A stretch of 42,566 nucleotides of DNA from Nitrosomonas sp. (lineage in GTDB: Bacteria; Pseudomonadota; Gammaproteobacteria; Burkholderiales; Nitrosomonadaceae), in NCBI GenBank assembly GCA_008015595.1, contig SSFW01000064.1:1-42566 (forward strand), written 5' to 3'. The notes beneath the pieces are model-generated. The model ran no database searches, was not told the origin of the DNA, and was given only the letters and a program-made list of their open reading frames with translations. This document shows positions 31,040 through 41,321 of the stretch, one piece after another. Position 1 is the first letter of the stretch; each line of letters starts with the position of its first letter. The position numbers and the translations under genes are program-made.

Positions 31040-32115
31040 ACAAAAGTATTGCAGAACGTCTCACACGTTTAAGTGTGAGACTAGAAGAACTAAATCAACT
31101 TTTGAGTAGTGAGAAGGTAACAACGGATTTAGATAATTACCGGAAAATTACCCGGGAACGTTCAGAGATTATTCCTGTCGTTGAGTTATATCATGCGCAC
31201 CAACAAACTGAGCTGGATATTCAAACTGCGAAGGAAATGAGTGCAGATCCTCATTTACGTGATTTTGCAGAAGCGGAGCTTATTACTGGAAAGGAGAAGT
31301 TACAACAGATTGAAACGGAGTTACTTAAACAGCTTCTCCCTAAAGATCCCAGTGATGAGCGCAATATCTTTCTTGAAATTCGAGCAGGAACAGGGGGAGA
31401 TGAATCTGCGTTGTTTGCTGGTAATTTGTTCAGGATGTATGCACGGTTTGCAGAGCGGCAGGGATGGCAAGTTGAAATCATTTCTCAGAACCCATCGGAT
31501 GTCGGTGGTTATAAGGAGATTATTGCTCGGATCATCGGGTATGGCGCTTACTCACGGCTAAAATTTGAATCAGGGGGGCACCGAGTGCAACGTGTTCCTG
31601 TAACAGAAACGCAAGGTCGGGTGCATACTTCTACTTGTACAGTAGCTGTGATTCCGGAAGCAGATGAAATTGCCAGTGTAGAACTCAACCCAGCCGAATT
31701 AAGAATCGATACATTCCGTGCATCTGGTGCAGGTGGGCAACATATTAACAAGACTGATTCAGCTGTCCGTATTACTCATTTGCCAACCGGTATTGTTGTT
31801 GAGTGCCAAGAAGGTCGGTCACAGCATAAAAATAAAGCGCAGGCCATGAGTGTACTTGCAGCAAGAATTCTTGATAAGCAAACCAGGGAACAGCAAGCAG
31901 AACAGGCAGCGACTCGAAAATCATTGGTAGGAACTGGGGAGCGATCAGAGCGTATTCGTACTTATAATTTTCCCCAAGGCCGGGTAACGGATCACCGTAT
32001 TAATCTTACCCTCTATAAAATGGATCAAATTATGGATGGAGATATCGGGGAATTGTGCTCAGCATTGATGGCCGAACATCAGGCTGCTCAATTAGAGTCT
32101 TTGATGGAGCGTTAA
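31036..32115 (+). CDS. prfA: Peptide chain release factor 1
   Basis: Recognises UAG and UAA and triggers peptidyl-tRNA hydrolysis. The 359-residue product has the stop-codon-reading tripeptide P188-V189-T190 (PxT, as in RF1 rather than SPF of RF2). The catalytic GGQ is at 233-235 in [20 protein letters not shown]. Its Gln is the residue methylated by PrmC, encoded next. UAG reading by RF1 bears on the in-frame TAG in rpoC: a functional prfA argues against UAG reassignment. Confidence 0.97.
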   Translation: MNKSIAERLTRLSVRLEELNQLLSSEKVTTDLDNYRKITRERSEIIPVVELYHAHQQTELDIQTAKEMSADPHLRDFAEAELITGKEKLQQIETELLKQLLPKDPSDERNIFLEIRAGTGGDESALFAGNLFRMYARFAERQGWQVEIISQNPSDVGGYKEIIARIIGYGAYSRLKFESGGHRVQRVPVTETQGRVHTSTCTVAVIPEADEIASVELNPAELRIDTFRASGAGGQHINKTDSAVRITHLPTGIVVECQEGRSQHKNKAQAMSVLAARILDKQTREQQAEQAATRKSLVGTGERSERIRTYNFPQGRVTDHRINLTLYKMDQIMDGDIGELCSALMAEHQAAQLESLMER

Positions 32116-32202
32116 TAATATCTCTGGTAATTGTGAAGTTCTTGAAGTCCATTCATCTTGCAATTCCAGTGTTATTGATCGATTACAACTGAAATAGGCT
32201 GG

Positions 32203-33033
32203 ATGCAAATGCCAGTAACGATTGTCCAGCTGCTTAACGATGCTAAATATCATGTAAGCGATGTTGATGCGCGATTGTTGCTGCAACATGCACTGCAAGT
32301 ATCCCCTGTTTTTTTAGCAGCCTATTCAGATGAGTTTGTTAATGCTGAGAAAATAACGTGCTTTTATTCATTGCTGCAACGAAGAATCAATGGTGAACCG
32401 ATAGCTTATATCATAGGCCAGCGTGAGTTTTATGATTTGACTTTTCATGTTACACCTGCAGTTCTCATTCCACGGCCTGAAACTGAAACATTGGTTGAGC
32501 TTGCTTTAGCTAGCATCCCAATGGATCGTAGCTATACTGTGCTTGATTTGGGGACAGGGAGTGGGGCTATTGCGCTTACCCTTGCTAAGCATAGGCCCCT
32601 TGCGCAAGTTATGGCGATCGATTTATCTGCTGAAGCACTAGAGGTCGCCCAAATGAATGCGACATTACTTGAGGTAGACAATGTACATTTTACCTTGGGA
32701 GATTGGTTTCAAGGCATTGTTGGACAATATGACTTAATTGTTTCTAATCCACCTTATGTAGCGATTGGGGATCCACACCTTGATCAAGGGGATTTACGTT
32801 TCGAGCCCCAGATTGCGTTGTCAGCGCCTGAAGATGGTATTGCATGTATTCGCACCATTATTGCGCAAGCCCCTCAATTTCTGTGCGCTGGTGGACAGTT
32901 ACTATTGGAACATGGTTACAACCAGGCTGCTCAATGTAGACAGCTCCTTGCACAAGAAGCAAGTTTTATTAATATCTTTTCATACCCTGATTTAGCAGGT
33001 ATTCTACGCATAACAGGTGGGCAGCGAATCTGA
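32203..33033 (+). CDS. prmC: Peptide chain release factor N5-glutamine methyltransferase
   Basis: SAM-dependent methyltransferase that modifies the GGQ glutamine of release factors. The 276-residue product has a helical N-terminal domain with RRINGEPIAYIIGQREFYDL, the AVLIPRPETETLVELAL substrate loop, the SAM-binding VLDLGTGSGAIALTLAKHRP (about 113-132), and the catalytic NPPY at 182-185. A second ATG (32209) two codons on is equally possible. It follows prfA by 87 bp. Confidence 0.95.
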   Translation: MQMPVTIVQLLNDAKYHVSDVDARLLLQHALQVSPVFLAAYSDEFVNAEKITCFYSLLQRRINGEPIAYIIGQREFYDLTFHVTPAVLIPRPETETLVELALASIPMDRSYTVLDLGTGSGAIALTLAKHRPLAQVMAIDLSAEALEVAQMNATLLEVDNVHFTLGDWFQGIVGQYDLIVSNPPYVAIGDPHLDQGDLRFEPQIALSAPEDGIACIRTIIAQAPQFLCAGGQLLLEHGYNQAAQCRQLLAQEASFINIFSYPDLAGILRITGGQRI

Positions 33034-33169
33034 TTATTGTGTGAGTCGATAAAGATGGTTATCCATTTGCAAGTGATCAATATTTGCTTAGACCCCTGAC
33101 TACTAACTTTTCGTATGAGCAGTAGCTGATTTTATTAATTAATTTTATTAATTTGTGAGGATTTTGAGT

Positions 33170-33478
33170 GTGACTACCAGTGAATCAATTGAGCAACTAA
33201 TCAGTTCAAACCCAGTTGTTTTATATATGAAAGGTACTCCAAGCCAACCACAGTGTGGTTTTTCTGCTAATGCAGTAAAGATATTGAATGCCTGTGGTGT
33301 AACAAACTTTGTTGCAGTAGATGTTTTGAGTGACCCTGAAATTCGGCAAGGAATTAAAGATTTCTCTAACTGGCCAACAATTCCTCAACTATATGTCAAT
33401 GGTGAATTTGTCGGAGGTTCGGATATCATGACGGAAATGTACCAAAACGGTGAACTCAAGAAATTACTAGAGAAGTAA
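33170..33478 (+). CDS. grxD: Monothiol glutaredoxin, Grx4 type
   Basis: CGFS-type glutaredoxin that binds a 2Fe-2S cluster with glutathione and passes it to target proteins. The product (about 102 residues) has [20 protein letters not shown] with active Cys29, the [20 protein letters not shown] glutathione-binding part and a C-terminal helix. The GTG at 33170 is chosen because GAGG at 33157-33160 is 9 nt away; GTG at 33155 and TTG at 33164 are in frame but poorly spaced. It belongs with the hemA-prfA-prmC group by order and strand. Confidence 0.93.
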   Translation: MTTSESIEQLISSNPVVLYMKGTPSQPQCGFSANAVKILNACGVTNFVAVDVLSDPEIRQGIKDFSNWPTIPQLYVNGEFVGGSDIMTEMYQNGELKKLLEK

Positions 33479-33506
33479 CTTTTTCCTGAGCGTACTTAGT
33501 TGTGCG

Positions 33507-33926
33507 CTAGCTGATCGCGGTGGCGATGACCCAATAGCGAGCTAATTTTCCAACTGCAATGAATAAGATAGCATAAAACCAGTGAATGCGAAGCCAACCT
33601 GCTGCAACACAAAGTGCATCTCCAATAATGGGTAACCACGACAGCAGTAATATGGGGGAGCCATGACGATGAATCCACTCGAGGCTTCGCAGGCTGTTAT
33701 TAGTTTTCTTCAAAATAGCTTTTTCATCCGGAAGAAATCGACCGATCAGGTAAGAGCTCATTCCACCTAGGGTATTGCCGATTGTTGCAACACTTAATGC
33801 TGAAGTAAATAACTCGGGATAAGCCATTAGCACACCGATCAATACAGCTTCTGACCCCCCCGGTAGAAGGGTTGCAGCTAAGAAACTACTTGTGAATAGC
33901 GCAATTAAGCTTGATTCTTCATCCAT
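33507..33926 (-). CDS. yqaA: YqaA/DedA-like (VTT domain) inner membrane protein
   Basis: A 139-residue membrane protein on the minus strand between plus-strand genes. It has about four hydrophobic segments. The conserved pattern of the SNARE-associated/VTT family is visible: FLAATLLPGGSEAVLIGVLM, then ATIGNTLGGMSSYLIGRFLP, a WIHRHGSPILLLSWLPIIGD segment and LCVAAGWLRIHW. The family has roles in membrane lipid movement and homeostasis; the specific role of YqaA is not settled. Its stop is close to the end of grxD (28 bp), so the two transcripts converge. Confidence 0.87.
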   Translation of the reverse strand: MDEESSLIALFTSSFLAATLLPGGSEAVLIGVLMAYPELFTSALSVATIGNTLGGMSSYLIGRFLPDEKAILKKTNNSLRSLEWIHRHGSPILLLSWLPIIGDALCVAAGWLRIHWFYAILFIAVGKLARYWVIATAIS

Positions 33927-33991
33927 GACGTTATGTAATTAAATGAGGTTAATTCTGAATTAATTTATACCATTTTTGGCAGGTACAAAAA

Positions 33992-34618
33992 TTGAAGTCT
34001 GAGAAGTTGAGTATTTTATCTATTATTATTTTTGCATTGTGTGTTGGCCTTCTTGCAGGGGCAGGTGCTGGTAATGATCATATTCTTCCTATTACAATGA
34101 TTACAGCTGTTGTTTTAATTGCGTCACGCGACAAAATTGCTGCAAGGAGTAATGCTGTGAGTGATGAGCTGAGCAATAGCGATTTACAATCAAACCATCA
34201 TTTAGAAAATTATTATACATGGTCAGAATTGAATCAGTTTCAATATGAGGTTAAAAGCAATTCTTATCAAGGTGCGATTAATCAATTACTACAGGAGAAT
34301 ACATCGTCCCCTGCCACAGTATCTATTGACGTGCCACTGATTTTAAATGCACATTTAATTCCTGATAGTGATCATTTATATGATAAGAACGCTGTTAGAA
34401 TCGACACTCATGATCGAACTATCGGATATTTAAGCCCAGAAGAAGCACTGATTTTTCATCAGCGGCTAAGTCAGCAGGGTTTGACCAATCAAGTAACGAT
34501 GTGCAGGGTACTTATTGATAAAAAGCGTGATAAAGTGAATAAGACCGATATTTATAAAGTGAAATTGGATATTGAGCCTTTTCTTGTTCCTGAGAAGAAT
34601 AATATAAAGAGCGAGTAA
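33992..34618 (+). CDS. Membrane-anchored HIRAN-like domain protein
   Basis: A 208-residue protein. The N-terminus has two hydrophobic segments (about 7-26 and 30-44: LSIIIFALCVGLLAGAGAG; ILPITMITAVVLIAS). Residues 95-200 resemble a HIRAN domain: LNAHLIPDSDHLYDKNAVRI, then DRTIGYLSPEEALIFHQRL and MCRVLI. HIRAN domains bind DNA ends or occur in DNA-repair and nuclease proteins; a lone membrane-anchored copy is of unknown function. Start is TTG at 33992; no ATG is available until well inside, and the ribosome site is weak, so the start is uncertain. It lies 65 bp from the divergent yqaA start. Confidence 0.65.
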   Translation: MKSEKLSILSIIIFALCVGLLAGAGAGNDHILPITMITAVVLIASRDKIAARSNAVSDELSNSDLQSNHHLENYYTWSELNQFQYEVKSNSYQGAINQLLQENTSSPATVSIDVPLILNAHLIPDSDHLYDKNAVRIDTHDRTIGYLSPEEALIFHQRLSQQGLTNQVTMCRVLIDKKRDKVNKTDIYKVKLDIEPFLVPEKNNIKSE

Positions 34619-34715
34619 TAATGTTGTTGGGTGATCCTGTCCTTTAATTGATTAGGATTGGGGAAATAAAAAAATTAATTAATAGAAAAAACTTGGGTAA
34701 TTCTACTTAAAACAC

Positions 34716-34724
34716 TGTTATAAT
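34716..34724 (+). promoter_or_regulatory. Extended -10 promoter for rpsU
   Basis: TG-N-TATAAT (TG at 34716-34717, TATAAT at 34719-34724) lies 47 bp before the rpsU ATG. A TTGGGT occurs 20 bp upstream of the -10, too far for an ordinary -35, so activity would rely on the extended -10. Confidence 0.5.
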
Positions 34725-34771
34725 TGCGGGTTTTTAGAATTCTCTAGTGAGAAAGGGGTAATAAAGATTTT

Positions 34772-34984
34772 ATGACTACAGTTAAAGTTAAGGAAAATGA
34801 GCCATTTGAAGTTGCAATGCGTCGTTTTAAACGCGCAGTAGAGAAAACAGGTTTGCTGACCGAGTTGCGAGCTCGTGAGTTTTACGAAAAACCTACTGCT
34901 GAGCGTAAACGTAAACTTGCAGCAGCGGTGAAGCGGACTTATAAACGGTTACGTAGTCAGCTGTTACCTCCTAAGCTTTACTAA
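34772..34984 (+). CDS. rpsU: 30S ribosomal protein S21 (bS21)
   Basis: Small-subunit protein near the anti-Shine-Dalgarno end of 16S rRNA, important for initiation. The 70-residue basic protein has [40 protein letters not shown] and ends [12 protein letters not shown], all typical. GAGAAAGGGG lies upstream of the ATG. It is the first gene of the rpsU-yqeY-dnaG-rpoD macromolecular-synthesis group. Confidence 0.98.
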   Translation: MTTVKVKENEPFEVAMRRFKRAVEKTGLLTELRAREFYEKPTAERKRKLAAAVKRTYKRLRSQLLPPKLY

Positions 34985-35015
34985 GTAGAGTCTCGATTTA
35001 TTGACCATCGTGATC

Positions 35016-35468
35016 ATGGACTTGAAACAAAAAATTGCAGATGATATGAAAGCAGCAATGCGTTCAGGTGATTCGAAGCGACGTGATGCAATTCGATTGT
35101 TACAAGCCGCAATCAAGCAGCGAGAAGTCGATGAAAGAATTACACTGGATAATGTAGCGATTACAGCAGTCATCGAAAAAATGCTGAAGCAGCGAAAAGA
35201 TTCTATTACACAGTATGAAATGGCTAAAAGACAAGATTTGGCCGAAGCAGAAAAATTCGAAATAGAAGTTTTGCAAACCTATATGCCACAACCTTTGAGT
35301 GAAGAGGAGATTATTCAAATCATAAATGAAATAATTGCCTCGGTCGGTCAATTAGACCAGCAAAGCATGGGTAAGGTTATGGCGGCATTAAAGCCAAAAT
35401 TAGCGGGGCGCGCAGATATGGGTTATGTATCTGGATTAATTAAAGAGAAAATAAAAGCACTGACTTAA
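35016..35468 (+). CDS. yqeY: GatB/YqeY domain protein
   Basis: A soluble 150-residue protein related to the tRNA-binding tail domain of GatB, the amidotransferase subunit. Family features are MKAAMRSGDSKRRDAIRLLQ, KQRKDSITQYEMAKRQDLAE, LQTYMPQPLSEEEI and the C-terminal GKVMAALKPKLAGRADMGYV. Its role is not established, though a link to tRNA is likely. The ATG at 35016 is chosen; in-frame TTG 35001 and GTG 35010 are alternatives. It usually lies between rpsU and dnaG, as here. Confidence 0.92.
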   Translation: MDLKQKIADDMKAAMRSGDSKRRDAIRLLQAAIKQREVDERITLDNVAITAVIEKMLKQRKDSITQYEMAKRQDLAEAEKFEIEVLQTYMPQPLSEEEIIQIINEIIASVGQLDQQSMGKVMAALKPKLAGRADMGYVSGLIKEKIKALT

Positions 35469-35556
35469 TCGAGTATTCGTAGGTAGGTTCTTGAGGATTT
35501 AATTAAGGAAAGTCATTGGGTTGTTTTAAGTCTTAACTACCTTCCCTATTTAATAA

Positions 35557-37389
35557 ATGATTTCACAATCGTTTATTCAGGAATTACTTAATCGCATTGA
35601 TATCGTTGATATTATCGAGCAAAGTATTCCATTAAAAAAATCGGGTAGCAATTATGTTGCATGCTGCCCTTTCCATAATGAAAAAACTCCCTCATTCTCA
35701 GTAAATCAATCGAAACAGTTTTATCATTGTTTTGGGTGTGGTAAGCACGGAAACGCTATTAATTTTTTAATCGAATTTAGCGGAATCAGCTTTATTGATG
35801 CAGTTGAAAATTTAGCTGTTCAGGCTGGTATGCCAATGCCTGATAAAACGGTTATTACTGCAGCAGCTAATCGATCAAGTTCAAGATTAAAAGTTGATAC
35901 TGAGATCGATAACCAGGAGCCTATTGAGAAAAAACAGGATAATCAAGTTATGCAACGCATGACTGATCAGCTGCAGCGAGCAGCTGATTATTATCGGGAA
36001 CAATTGAAACATGCAACTAAGGCCATATCATATTTAAAACAACGTGGATTATCGGGAGAAATTGCTGCTCGCTTCAAGATTGGTTATGCGCCCGATGAGC
36101 TAAGGAGTCTCTCACAAATTTTTACTGACTATGATCGAGATGAATCAGAAAATTTATTGTTAAAAAATGGCCTGATTATTAAAAGTAATAATGGTAGATA
36201 TTATGATCGGTTCCGAGCGCGTATTATTTTTCCAATTCTTAATCAAAAAGGGCAGATCATTGGCTTTGGTGGACGAGTGATTGATGAGAAGGGTGGGCCA
36301 AAATATTTGAATTCGCCTGAAACATCGTTGTTCATTAAAAATCGGGAATTGTATAATTTATTTTTAGCTCGCAAAGCGATTCGAGAATCAAGGCGTGTCC
36401 TGGTTGTTGAAGGATATATGGATGTCGTTGTGCTGTCGCAATATGGCATCGAATATGTTGTAGCAACCTTAGGGACAGCGACCACCTCGTCACATATTCA
36501 AAAGCTTTTGCGCCAAACTGATGAAATTATATTTAGCTTTGATGGTGATAATGCGGGTAAGAAGGCAGCTTGGCGGGCATTGGAAACGAGTCTCGCTCAC
36601 TTGAAGGACGGTAAAAAGATAAGTTTTCTTTTTTTACCCGATGGCGAAGATCCTGATAGTTTTATTCGTAAATTTGGTAAGCAATCATTTGAATCGCTCT
36701 TTGAGAAAGCAATTCCTCTATCTGATTTATTGATCGGAGAATTGTCTTCGCGAGTTAATCTTGAATCGAGCGAGGGTCGGGCCGCATTGATTCAAATCGC
36801 AAAGCCATTGATCCAATTAGTTTCTGCACCAATATTGAAATTAATATTAATAAAACGGCTTTCTCAGTTAACTGGAGTGAATCAAGAAGCGTTAACCAAG
36901 ATTTTTGAAAGTAAGCTTAAAAATGCTAATTCTCAGTCAAGTAAGCAAATTGAAAGTTTGAGATTGCAACCTATCTCACCTTATCATAAATTAATCAAAA
37001 TTTTGCTCGATGATCCACGTTTTGTAAACAAATTAGATCGTGATTTATCTTGTCTTCTTAACGCTGCACCTCAGCAAACTGTGCTTGCATTGGAAGCGTT
37101 AGTGAGTTTTTATAAATCGTTATCGTCACAGGAATTAGAAACTCAGAAAATTACTGAAACGCTATTGTATTTTTCTGAAACGATGCATGCTGAAGAACTC
37201 AATAAGACAACAGAACTCAAATTAGGATGGGAAACTGAAATCGATTTGGAAGCAGAATTTTTAGGCTTATTATCTAGAATTAAGGATATGCAACGTAAGG
37301 AGAGAATGACGGTGTTGCAAAACAAACCACTTAATTTGCTAACTGAGCAGGAAAAAAGAGAATTACAGCAGCTGGCTAATTCATCCTAA
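35557..37389 (+). CDS. dnaG: DNA primase
   Basis: Makes RNA primers for replication forks. The 610-residue product has the CHC2 zinc-binding domain (C37, H40, C58, C61; ACCPFHNEKTPSFSVN, FYHCFGCGKHGNAINFL). The catalytic core follows (YDRFRARIIFPILNQKGQII, GFGGRVIDEKGGPKYLNSPE). The TOPRIM motifs are VVEGYMDVVVLSQYG, VVATLGTATT and IIFSFDGDNAGKKAAW. A C-terminal helical DnaB-binding region starts at about 460. A Lys/Gln/Glu-rich linker at about 105-130 separates the zinc domain from the core. An 88-bp spacer precedes it and 224 bp separate it from rpoD. Confidence 0.97.
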   Translation: MISQSFIQELLNRIDIVDIIEQSIPLKKSGSNYVACCPFHNEKTPSFSVNQSKQFYHCFGCGKHGNAINFLIEFSGISFIDAVENLAVQAGMPMPDKTVITAAANRSSSRLKVDTEIDNQEPIEKKQDNQVMQRMTDQLQRAADYYREQLKHATKAISYLKQRGLSGEIAARFKIGYAPDELRSLSQIFTDYDRDESENLLLKNGLIIKSNNGRYYDRFRARIIFPILNQKGQIIGFGGRVIDEKGGPKYLNSPETSLFIKNRELYNLFLARKAIRESRRVLVVEGYMDVVVLSQYGIEYVVATLGTATTSSHIQKLLRQTDEIIFSFDGDNAGKKAAWRALETSLAHLKDGKKISFLFLPDGEDPDSFIRKFGKQSFESLFEKAIPLSDLLIGELSSRVNLESSEGRAALIQIAKPLIQLVSAPILKLILIKRLSQLTGVNQEALTKIFESKLKNANSQSSKQIESLRLQPISPYHKLIKILLDDPRFVNKLDRDLSCLLNAAPQQTVLALEALVSFYKSLSSQELETQKITETLLYFSETMHAEELNKTTELKLGWETEIDLEAEFLGLLSRIKDMQRKERMTVLQNKPLNLLTEQEKRELQQLANSS

Positions 37390-37613
37390 CTAGAGCAACA
37401 ATTTAATTTTTATTGATATTTATTTTTCCACATGATAGAGAATAGGTAGGATTAATTATTATTTCTATATATAATATCTGGCTTTATCAAGTATTGCCTA
37501 AAGCCGTTGCCTTAATTGCTGATAAAGTTTTGTAGCCTAAACCCAGATACTAGATGATTCAATTGATAAGCCCAGGCCATTTCTAATAACAATTTTGAGT
37601 GATTATCACGAAG

Positions 37614-39704
37614 ATGCCCAAAGATAATAACATGAGTAATAAATCAACGAAGCGAGAAAAAGCTACTAAAAATTCGCCCGCTACTGAGCAGCTAGAAATT
37701 GCTGAAGAACAGTCGTTAGAGGAAAATGAGGTTATGAAGGGCGCAAAGTCATCAAAAAATAATAAAGTGGCAAAGAAATTAAAAGCTACGGTTGCCTCCA
37801 AGGAGACGGTTGATACGCCTGTTACTCCTGAAGCTGTTGTGCCTACGGCTCAGGATATTGAAGCTAAAAAAACACGCCTTAAAAAATTGATTGTTCAAGG
37901 CAAAGAACGTGGTTATTTAACCTATGCCGAGATTAATGATCACCTTCCTGATGATATGCTTGACGCAGAACAAATTGAAGGTGTGATCAGTATGATTAAT
38001 GATATGGGTATCTCAGTTCATGATGAGGCACCAGATGCTGAAGCATTGCTCATGTCAGATACAGCTACAGCTGTTACCGATGAAGATGTGGTTGAAGAAG
38101 CTGAAGCAGCGCTTTCAAATGTTGACTCAGAATTTGGTCGTACCACGGATCCTGTTCGAATGTATATGCGGGAAATGGGTTCGGTAGAGTTGCTGACACG
38201 TGAAAGCGAAATCGAAATTGCTAAGCGCATCGAAGATGGATTAAGGCATATGATCCAGGCGATTTCTTCCAGCCCTGGAATTATTGGCGATATCCTTAAT
38301 TTGGCTACAGAAGTAGAGAATGATCGATTACGCGTAGATGATTTAGTAGATGGCTTCCTTGATGATGACTCACAAGAGATGATGAGTGAGGAAATATCTG
38401 ATGAATCGATGGAGCAAGATTTTATATCTGACGAAATGGATGAAGAAGGTAATGTTGCGGTTGTCAGTGCCAGCCTACTTAAGCTAAAAGCCGATGTGCT
38501 AGAGCGCTTTGTCAAGATTCGTAAAGCCTATAATGAAATGCAAAAAATTGTAGAAAAAACTGGATCGCGTGATGGTAAGAAATATCAGACGCTCCAGGAA
38601 GCTATTTCTACTGAATTAATGGTGATGAGATTTTCTGCCAAAATGGTCGAAAAGTTATGCGATAAGCAGCGTGATCTCGTCAATGAAATTCGTAGCTGTG
38701 AGCGAAAGATTATGGAGCTTTGTGTTTCAAAAGCTGGGATGCCGAGGAATCATTTCATCAAATCGTTTCCGGGAAACGAAACAGATTTAGATTGGATTGA
38801 TGGTGAGATTAAGGCAAACAAAGCTTACAGTCAGTCATTAAATCATTTTATGCCGGCTATCAAGGAACAGCAGCAAAATCTTCTTGCTCTCCAGGAGTTG
38901 GCGATGATTCCAATCAAGGAATTGAAAGAAATTAATCGTCAAATGACTACTGGTGAAGCCAAAGCTCGTCGAGCTAAACGAGAGATGACTGAAGCTAACT
39001 TGCGTTTGGTCATTTCGATTGCCAAGAAATATACCAATCGTGGCCTACAATTCCTCGATTTGATCCAAGAAGGTAATATAGGCTTAATGAAGGCAGTGGA
39101 TAAGTTTGAATACCGCCGTGGTTATAAATTCTCAACTTATGCGACATGGTGGATTCGGCAAGCGATTACTCGATCAATTGCCGATCAAGCCCGAACAATT
39201 CGGATTCCAGTGCATATGATAGAGACCATCAATAAGATGAACCGTATTTCGCGGCAAATTTTGCAAGAAACTGGTCAAGAGCCAGAGCCAGCATTATTAG
39301 CTCAGAAAATGGAGATGCCAGAAGAAAAGATTAGAAAAATCTTAAAGATTTCAAAAGAACCTATTTCAATGGAAACGCCAGTTGGTGATGATGAGGATTC
39401 TCATCTTGGTGATTTCATTGAAGATTCATCAACAATGGCACCAGCAGATGCTGCCGTTTATGCAAGTTTGAGAATAGCGACCAAGGATGTATTAGATTCA
39501 CTTACTCCAAGAGAAGCGAAAGTATTACGCATGCGATTTGGAATAGAGATGAATACGGATCATACATTGGAGGAAGTAGGGAAACAGTTTGATGTTACGC
39601 GGGAACGGATTCGACAAATCGAGGCAAAAGCATTGCGAAAACTGCGACACCCTGCCCGATCTGATCGACTTCGAAGCTTCCTTGATACAGGTGGAAATCC
39701 GTGA
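37614..39704 (+). CDS. rpoD: RNA polymerase primary sigma factor (sigma-70)
   Basis: Housekeeping sigma factor. After a Lys/Ser/Glu-rich N-terminal extension of about 80 residues come: region 1.1 ([20 protein letters not shown]), region 1.2 ([20 protein letters not shown]), and an acidic non-conserved region (about 240-300). Region 2 follows ([60 protein letters not shown]), then region 3 and region 4 with [15 protein letters not shown] and [23 protein letters not shown] 37614 gives 696 residues; GTG 37599 and ATG 37632 are also in frame, and none has a strong Shine-Dalgarno sequence. It closes the rpsU-dnaG-rpoD group. Confidence 0.96.
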   Translation: MPKDNNMSNKSTKREKATKNSPATEQLEIAEEQSLEENEVMKGAKSSKNNKVAKKLKATVASKETVDTPVTPEAVVPTAQDIEAKKTRLKKLIVQGKERGYLTYAEINDHLPDDMLDAEQIEGVISMINDMGISVHDEAPDAEALLMSDTATAVTDEDVVEEAEAALSNVDSEFGRTTDPVRMYMREMGSVELLTRESEIEIAKRIEDGLRHMIQAISSSPGIIGDILNLATEVENDRLRVDDLVDGFLDDDSQEMMSEEISDESMEQDFISDEMDEEGNVAVVSASLLKLKADVLERFVKIRKAYNEMQKIVEKTGSRDGKKYQTLQEAISTELMVMRFSAKMVEKLCDKQRDLVNEIRSCERKIMELCVSKAGMPRNHFIKSFPGNETDLDWIDGEIKANKAYSQSLNHFMPAIKEQQQNLLALQELAMIPIKELKEINRQMTTGEAKARRAKREMTEANLRLVISIAKKYTNRGLQFLDLIQEGNIGLMKAVDKFEYRRGYKFSTYATWWIRQAITRSIADQARTIRIPVHMIETINKMNRISRQILQETGQEPEPALLAQKMEMPEEKIRKILKISKEPISMETPVGDDEDSHLGDFIEDSSTMAPADAAVYASLRIATKDVLDSLTPREAKVLRMRFGIEMNTDHTLEEVGKQFDVTRERIRQIEAKALRKLRHPARSDRLRSFLDTGGNP

Positions 39705-39754
39705 TTTGCTTTGCCTGGCAGGCTGATTTCCATAGAGTTCAGCTAAGTAAATAA

Positions 39755-39831
<77 letters not shown>

Positions 39832-39839
39832 TAAAATCA

Positions 39840-39871
39840 AGAGGTTAGAGATCTTCTCTAGCCTCTTTTTT
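39840..39871 (+). terminator. Strong terminator after the tRNA
   Basis: AGAGGTTAGAGA (39840-39851) and TCTCTAGCCTCT (39855-39866) form a 12-bp stem with one G-U pair and a 3-nt loop, followed by a run of six T. It overlaps the 3' end of the opposite-strand integrase remnant. Confidence 0.85.
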
Positions 39872-40058
39872 CTTTGGGTGTGCCAATAAAGGCATTAGAG
39901 ACGAGTTTGGCATGTTCCAAAAGCTGTGGTTTTGATAGATGAGCATACCGTCTGACCATTTCTTCTGACTCCCAGCCGCCGAGTTCTTGTAGTACATTCA
40001 TCGACGCACCCTGCTGGGCTAACCAACTTGCCCATGTTTGGTGCGCAGATGGTACCAC
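39858..40058 (-). pseudogene. C-terminal remnant of a tyrosine recombinase (phage/island integrase)
   Basis: The last 66 or so codons of an integrase remain on the minus strand, ending 26 bp from the tRNA 3' end. [20 protein letters not shown], then [15 protein letters not shown] with the nucleophile Tyr, are typical of the family's C-terminus. The residues before TWASW should be LRH but read AHQ, so the catalytic Arg and His are lost. The frame stays open upstream to about 40170, but that part does not look like an integrase, so the rest has been deleted and fused to other DNA. It is a scar of an element that inserted at the tRNA gene. Confidence 0.8.
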
Positions 40059-40315
40059 CTGAAATTTTTTATACTGACTCGTTTTAAAGCCTTTCTCTAT
40101 GAACTGGTATTTACTTAAATAAGTAGCTTTTCTAAGTAAATACGCTCCTTGAATGAAGTGTACCGTACTTTATAGATTCAAAGTTTTGGTAATAAAGACT
40201 AGTACGTTATCAAAAATAAAATTTATGCGATTACTTTTTCACAGGACTTTCTTGGTTAAATCAAAATAGCTAAACTATACGGCTATTAAAATAGTTATTT
40301 ACTTGTAGATTTAAG

Positions 40316-41113
40316 GTGTTCAAATTTGATTTAACTCAGCAATTTCAAAATATTCTGAAACTTGTGCCGCAACCGAGAAAAAAGTCTGGTTTTAAGGTTG
40401 CGTTGGTTTGCATTGCCGTTGCTTTGATTCTGACACTAGATCACTATCTTGGTGATTATCGTTTTATCTTAACTTTACTGCACAGTATGGAATTAAAGGA
40501 GCTGAATGCGATATTTAGCACTCTGATGTTGGACCACACTGACGCTCAATTGCATCAGCTACTTTATTGGGCTGCTTCCATTATTTTATTTTATTTCGTT
40601 TCTCCTATTCTCTTGGTCGTGTTTATCTTAAAAGAGCGACTAACAGAATACGGATTTGCAATGCATTTTAGCTGGGATAGCTATAAACCTTATCTGATTA
40701 TGTTGATCATTATGGTGCCCGTTATCGCCTATTTCTCGGGGACCCAAAGCTTCTTAGCAAATTATCCATTCTACACGGTTGAACGTGCTGAACAGTTATA
40801 TCCAAATTTTGTTATTTGGCAGTTTTTCTACTTGCTACAATTTATTGCGCTCGAATTTTTGTTTCGAGGTTTCTTATTACATGGAACTAAAGCGAAATTT
40901 GGGTTCTATGCCATCTTTGTGATGATGATCCCTTACTGTATGATCCACTTTGGAAAGCCGTTGGCTGAAACAATCGGAGCCATTGTGGCCGGTATTGTAC
41001 TAGGTATCATGAGCTTGAAGACCAGAAGTATCTGGCCTGGTGTAATGCTACATTATGGAGTTGCGATTATGATGGATTTATTGGTTTTATACCGGAAAGG
41101 GATAATACTCTAG
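40316..41113 (+). CDS. CPBP family intramembrane metalloprotease-like protein
   Basis: A 265-residue membrane protein with about seven hydrophobic segments. The C-terminal half has the CPBP (Abi/CAAX-protease-like) motifs: motif 1 LEFLFRGFLLHG (about 180), motif 2 with MIPYCMIHFGKPLAE and its conserved His, and a last block SIWPGVMLHYGVAIMMDLL. Motif 1 has a single Glu where most members have Glu-Glu, so activity is uncertain. Relatives process prenylated or membrane substrates, or act in bacteriocin immunity. Start is GTG at 40316 with a weak ribosome site; GTG 40360 is an alternative. The 250 bp upstream hold no gene. Confidence 0.8.
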   Translation: MFKFDLTQQFQNILKLVPQPRKKSGFKVALVCIAVALILTLDHYLGDYRFILTLLHSMELKELNAIFSTLMLDHTDAQLHQLLYWAASIILFYFVSPILLVVFILKERLTEYGFAMHFSWDSYKPYLIMLIIMVPVIAYFSGTQSFLANYPFYTVERAEQLYPNFVIWQFFYLLQFIALEFLFRGFLLHGTKAKFGFYAIFVMMIPYCMIHFGKPLAETIGAIVAGIVLGIMSLKTRSIWPGVMLHYGVAIMMDLLVLYRKGIIL

Positions 41114-41321
41114 CGATAATCCTCGCATCAATCATCGATCTTATTTCGATTCTTGTTAAAAGCTATTTTGTTTCAGTAGATTCACCTTCCTACCTAGCGT
41201 GTTTATCTTGATTTTATCAGCAGAATTAAAAATAACCATGGATTAGAGTACTGTTCTGCACATCGCTTTTCTATCTATTCACACATAATTTATAAAAATT
41301 TTTGCATAGAAAGGAGGAAAA

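Noticed and set aside
38018-38515. 165-codon minus-strand open frame, Ser-rich
   Set aside because: It is antisense to the acidic region of rpoD and has no start signal or family resemblance.
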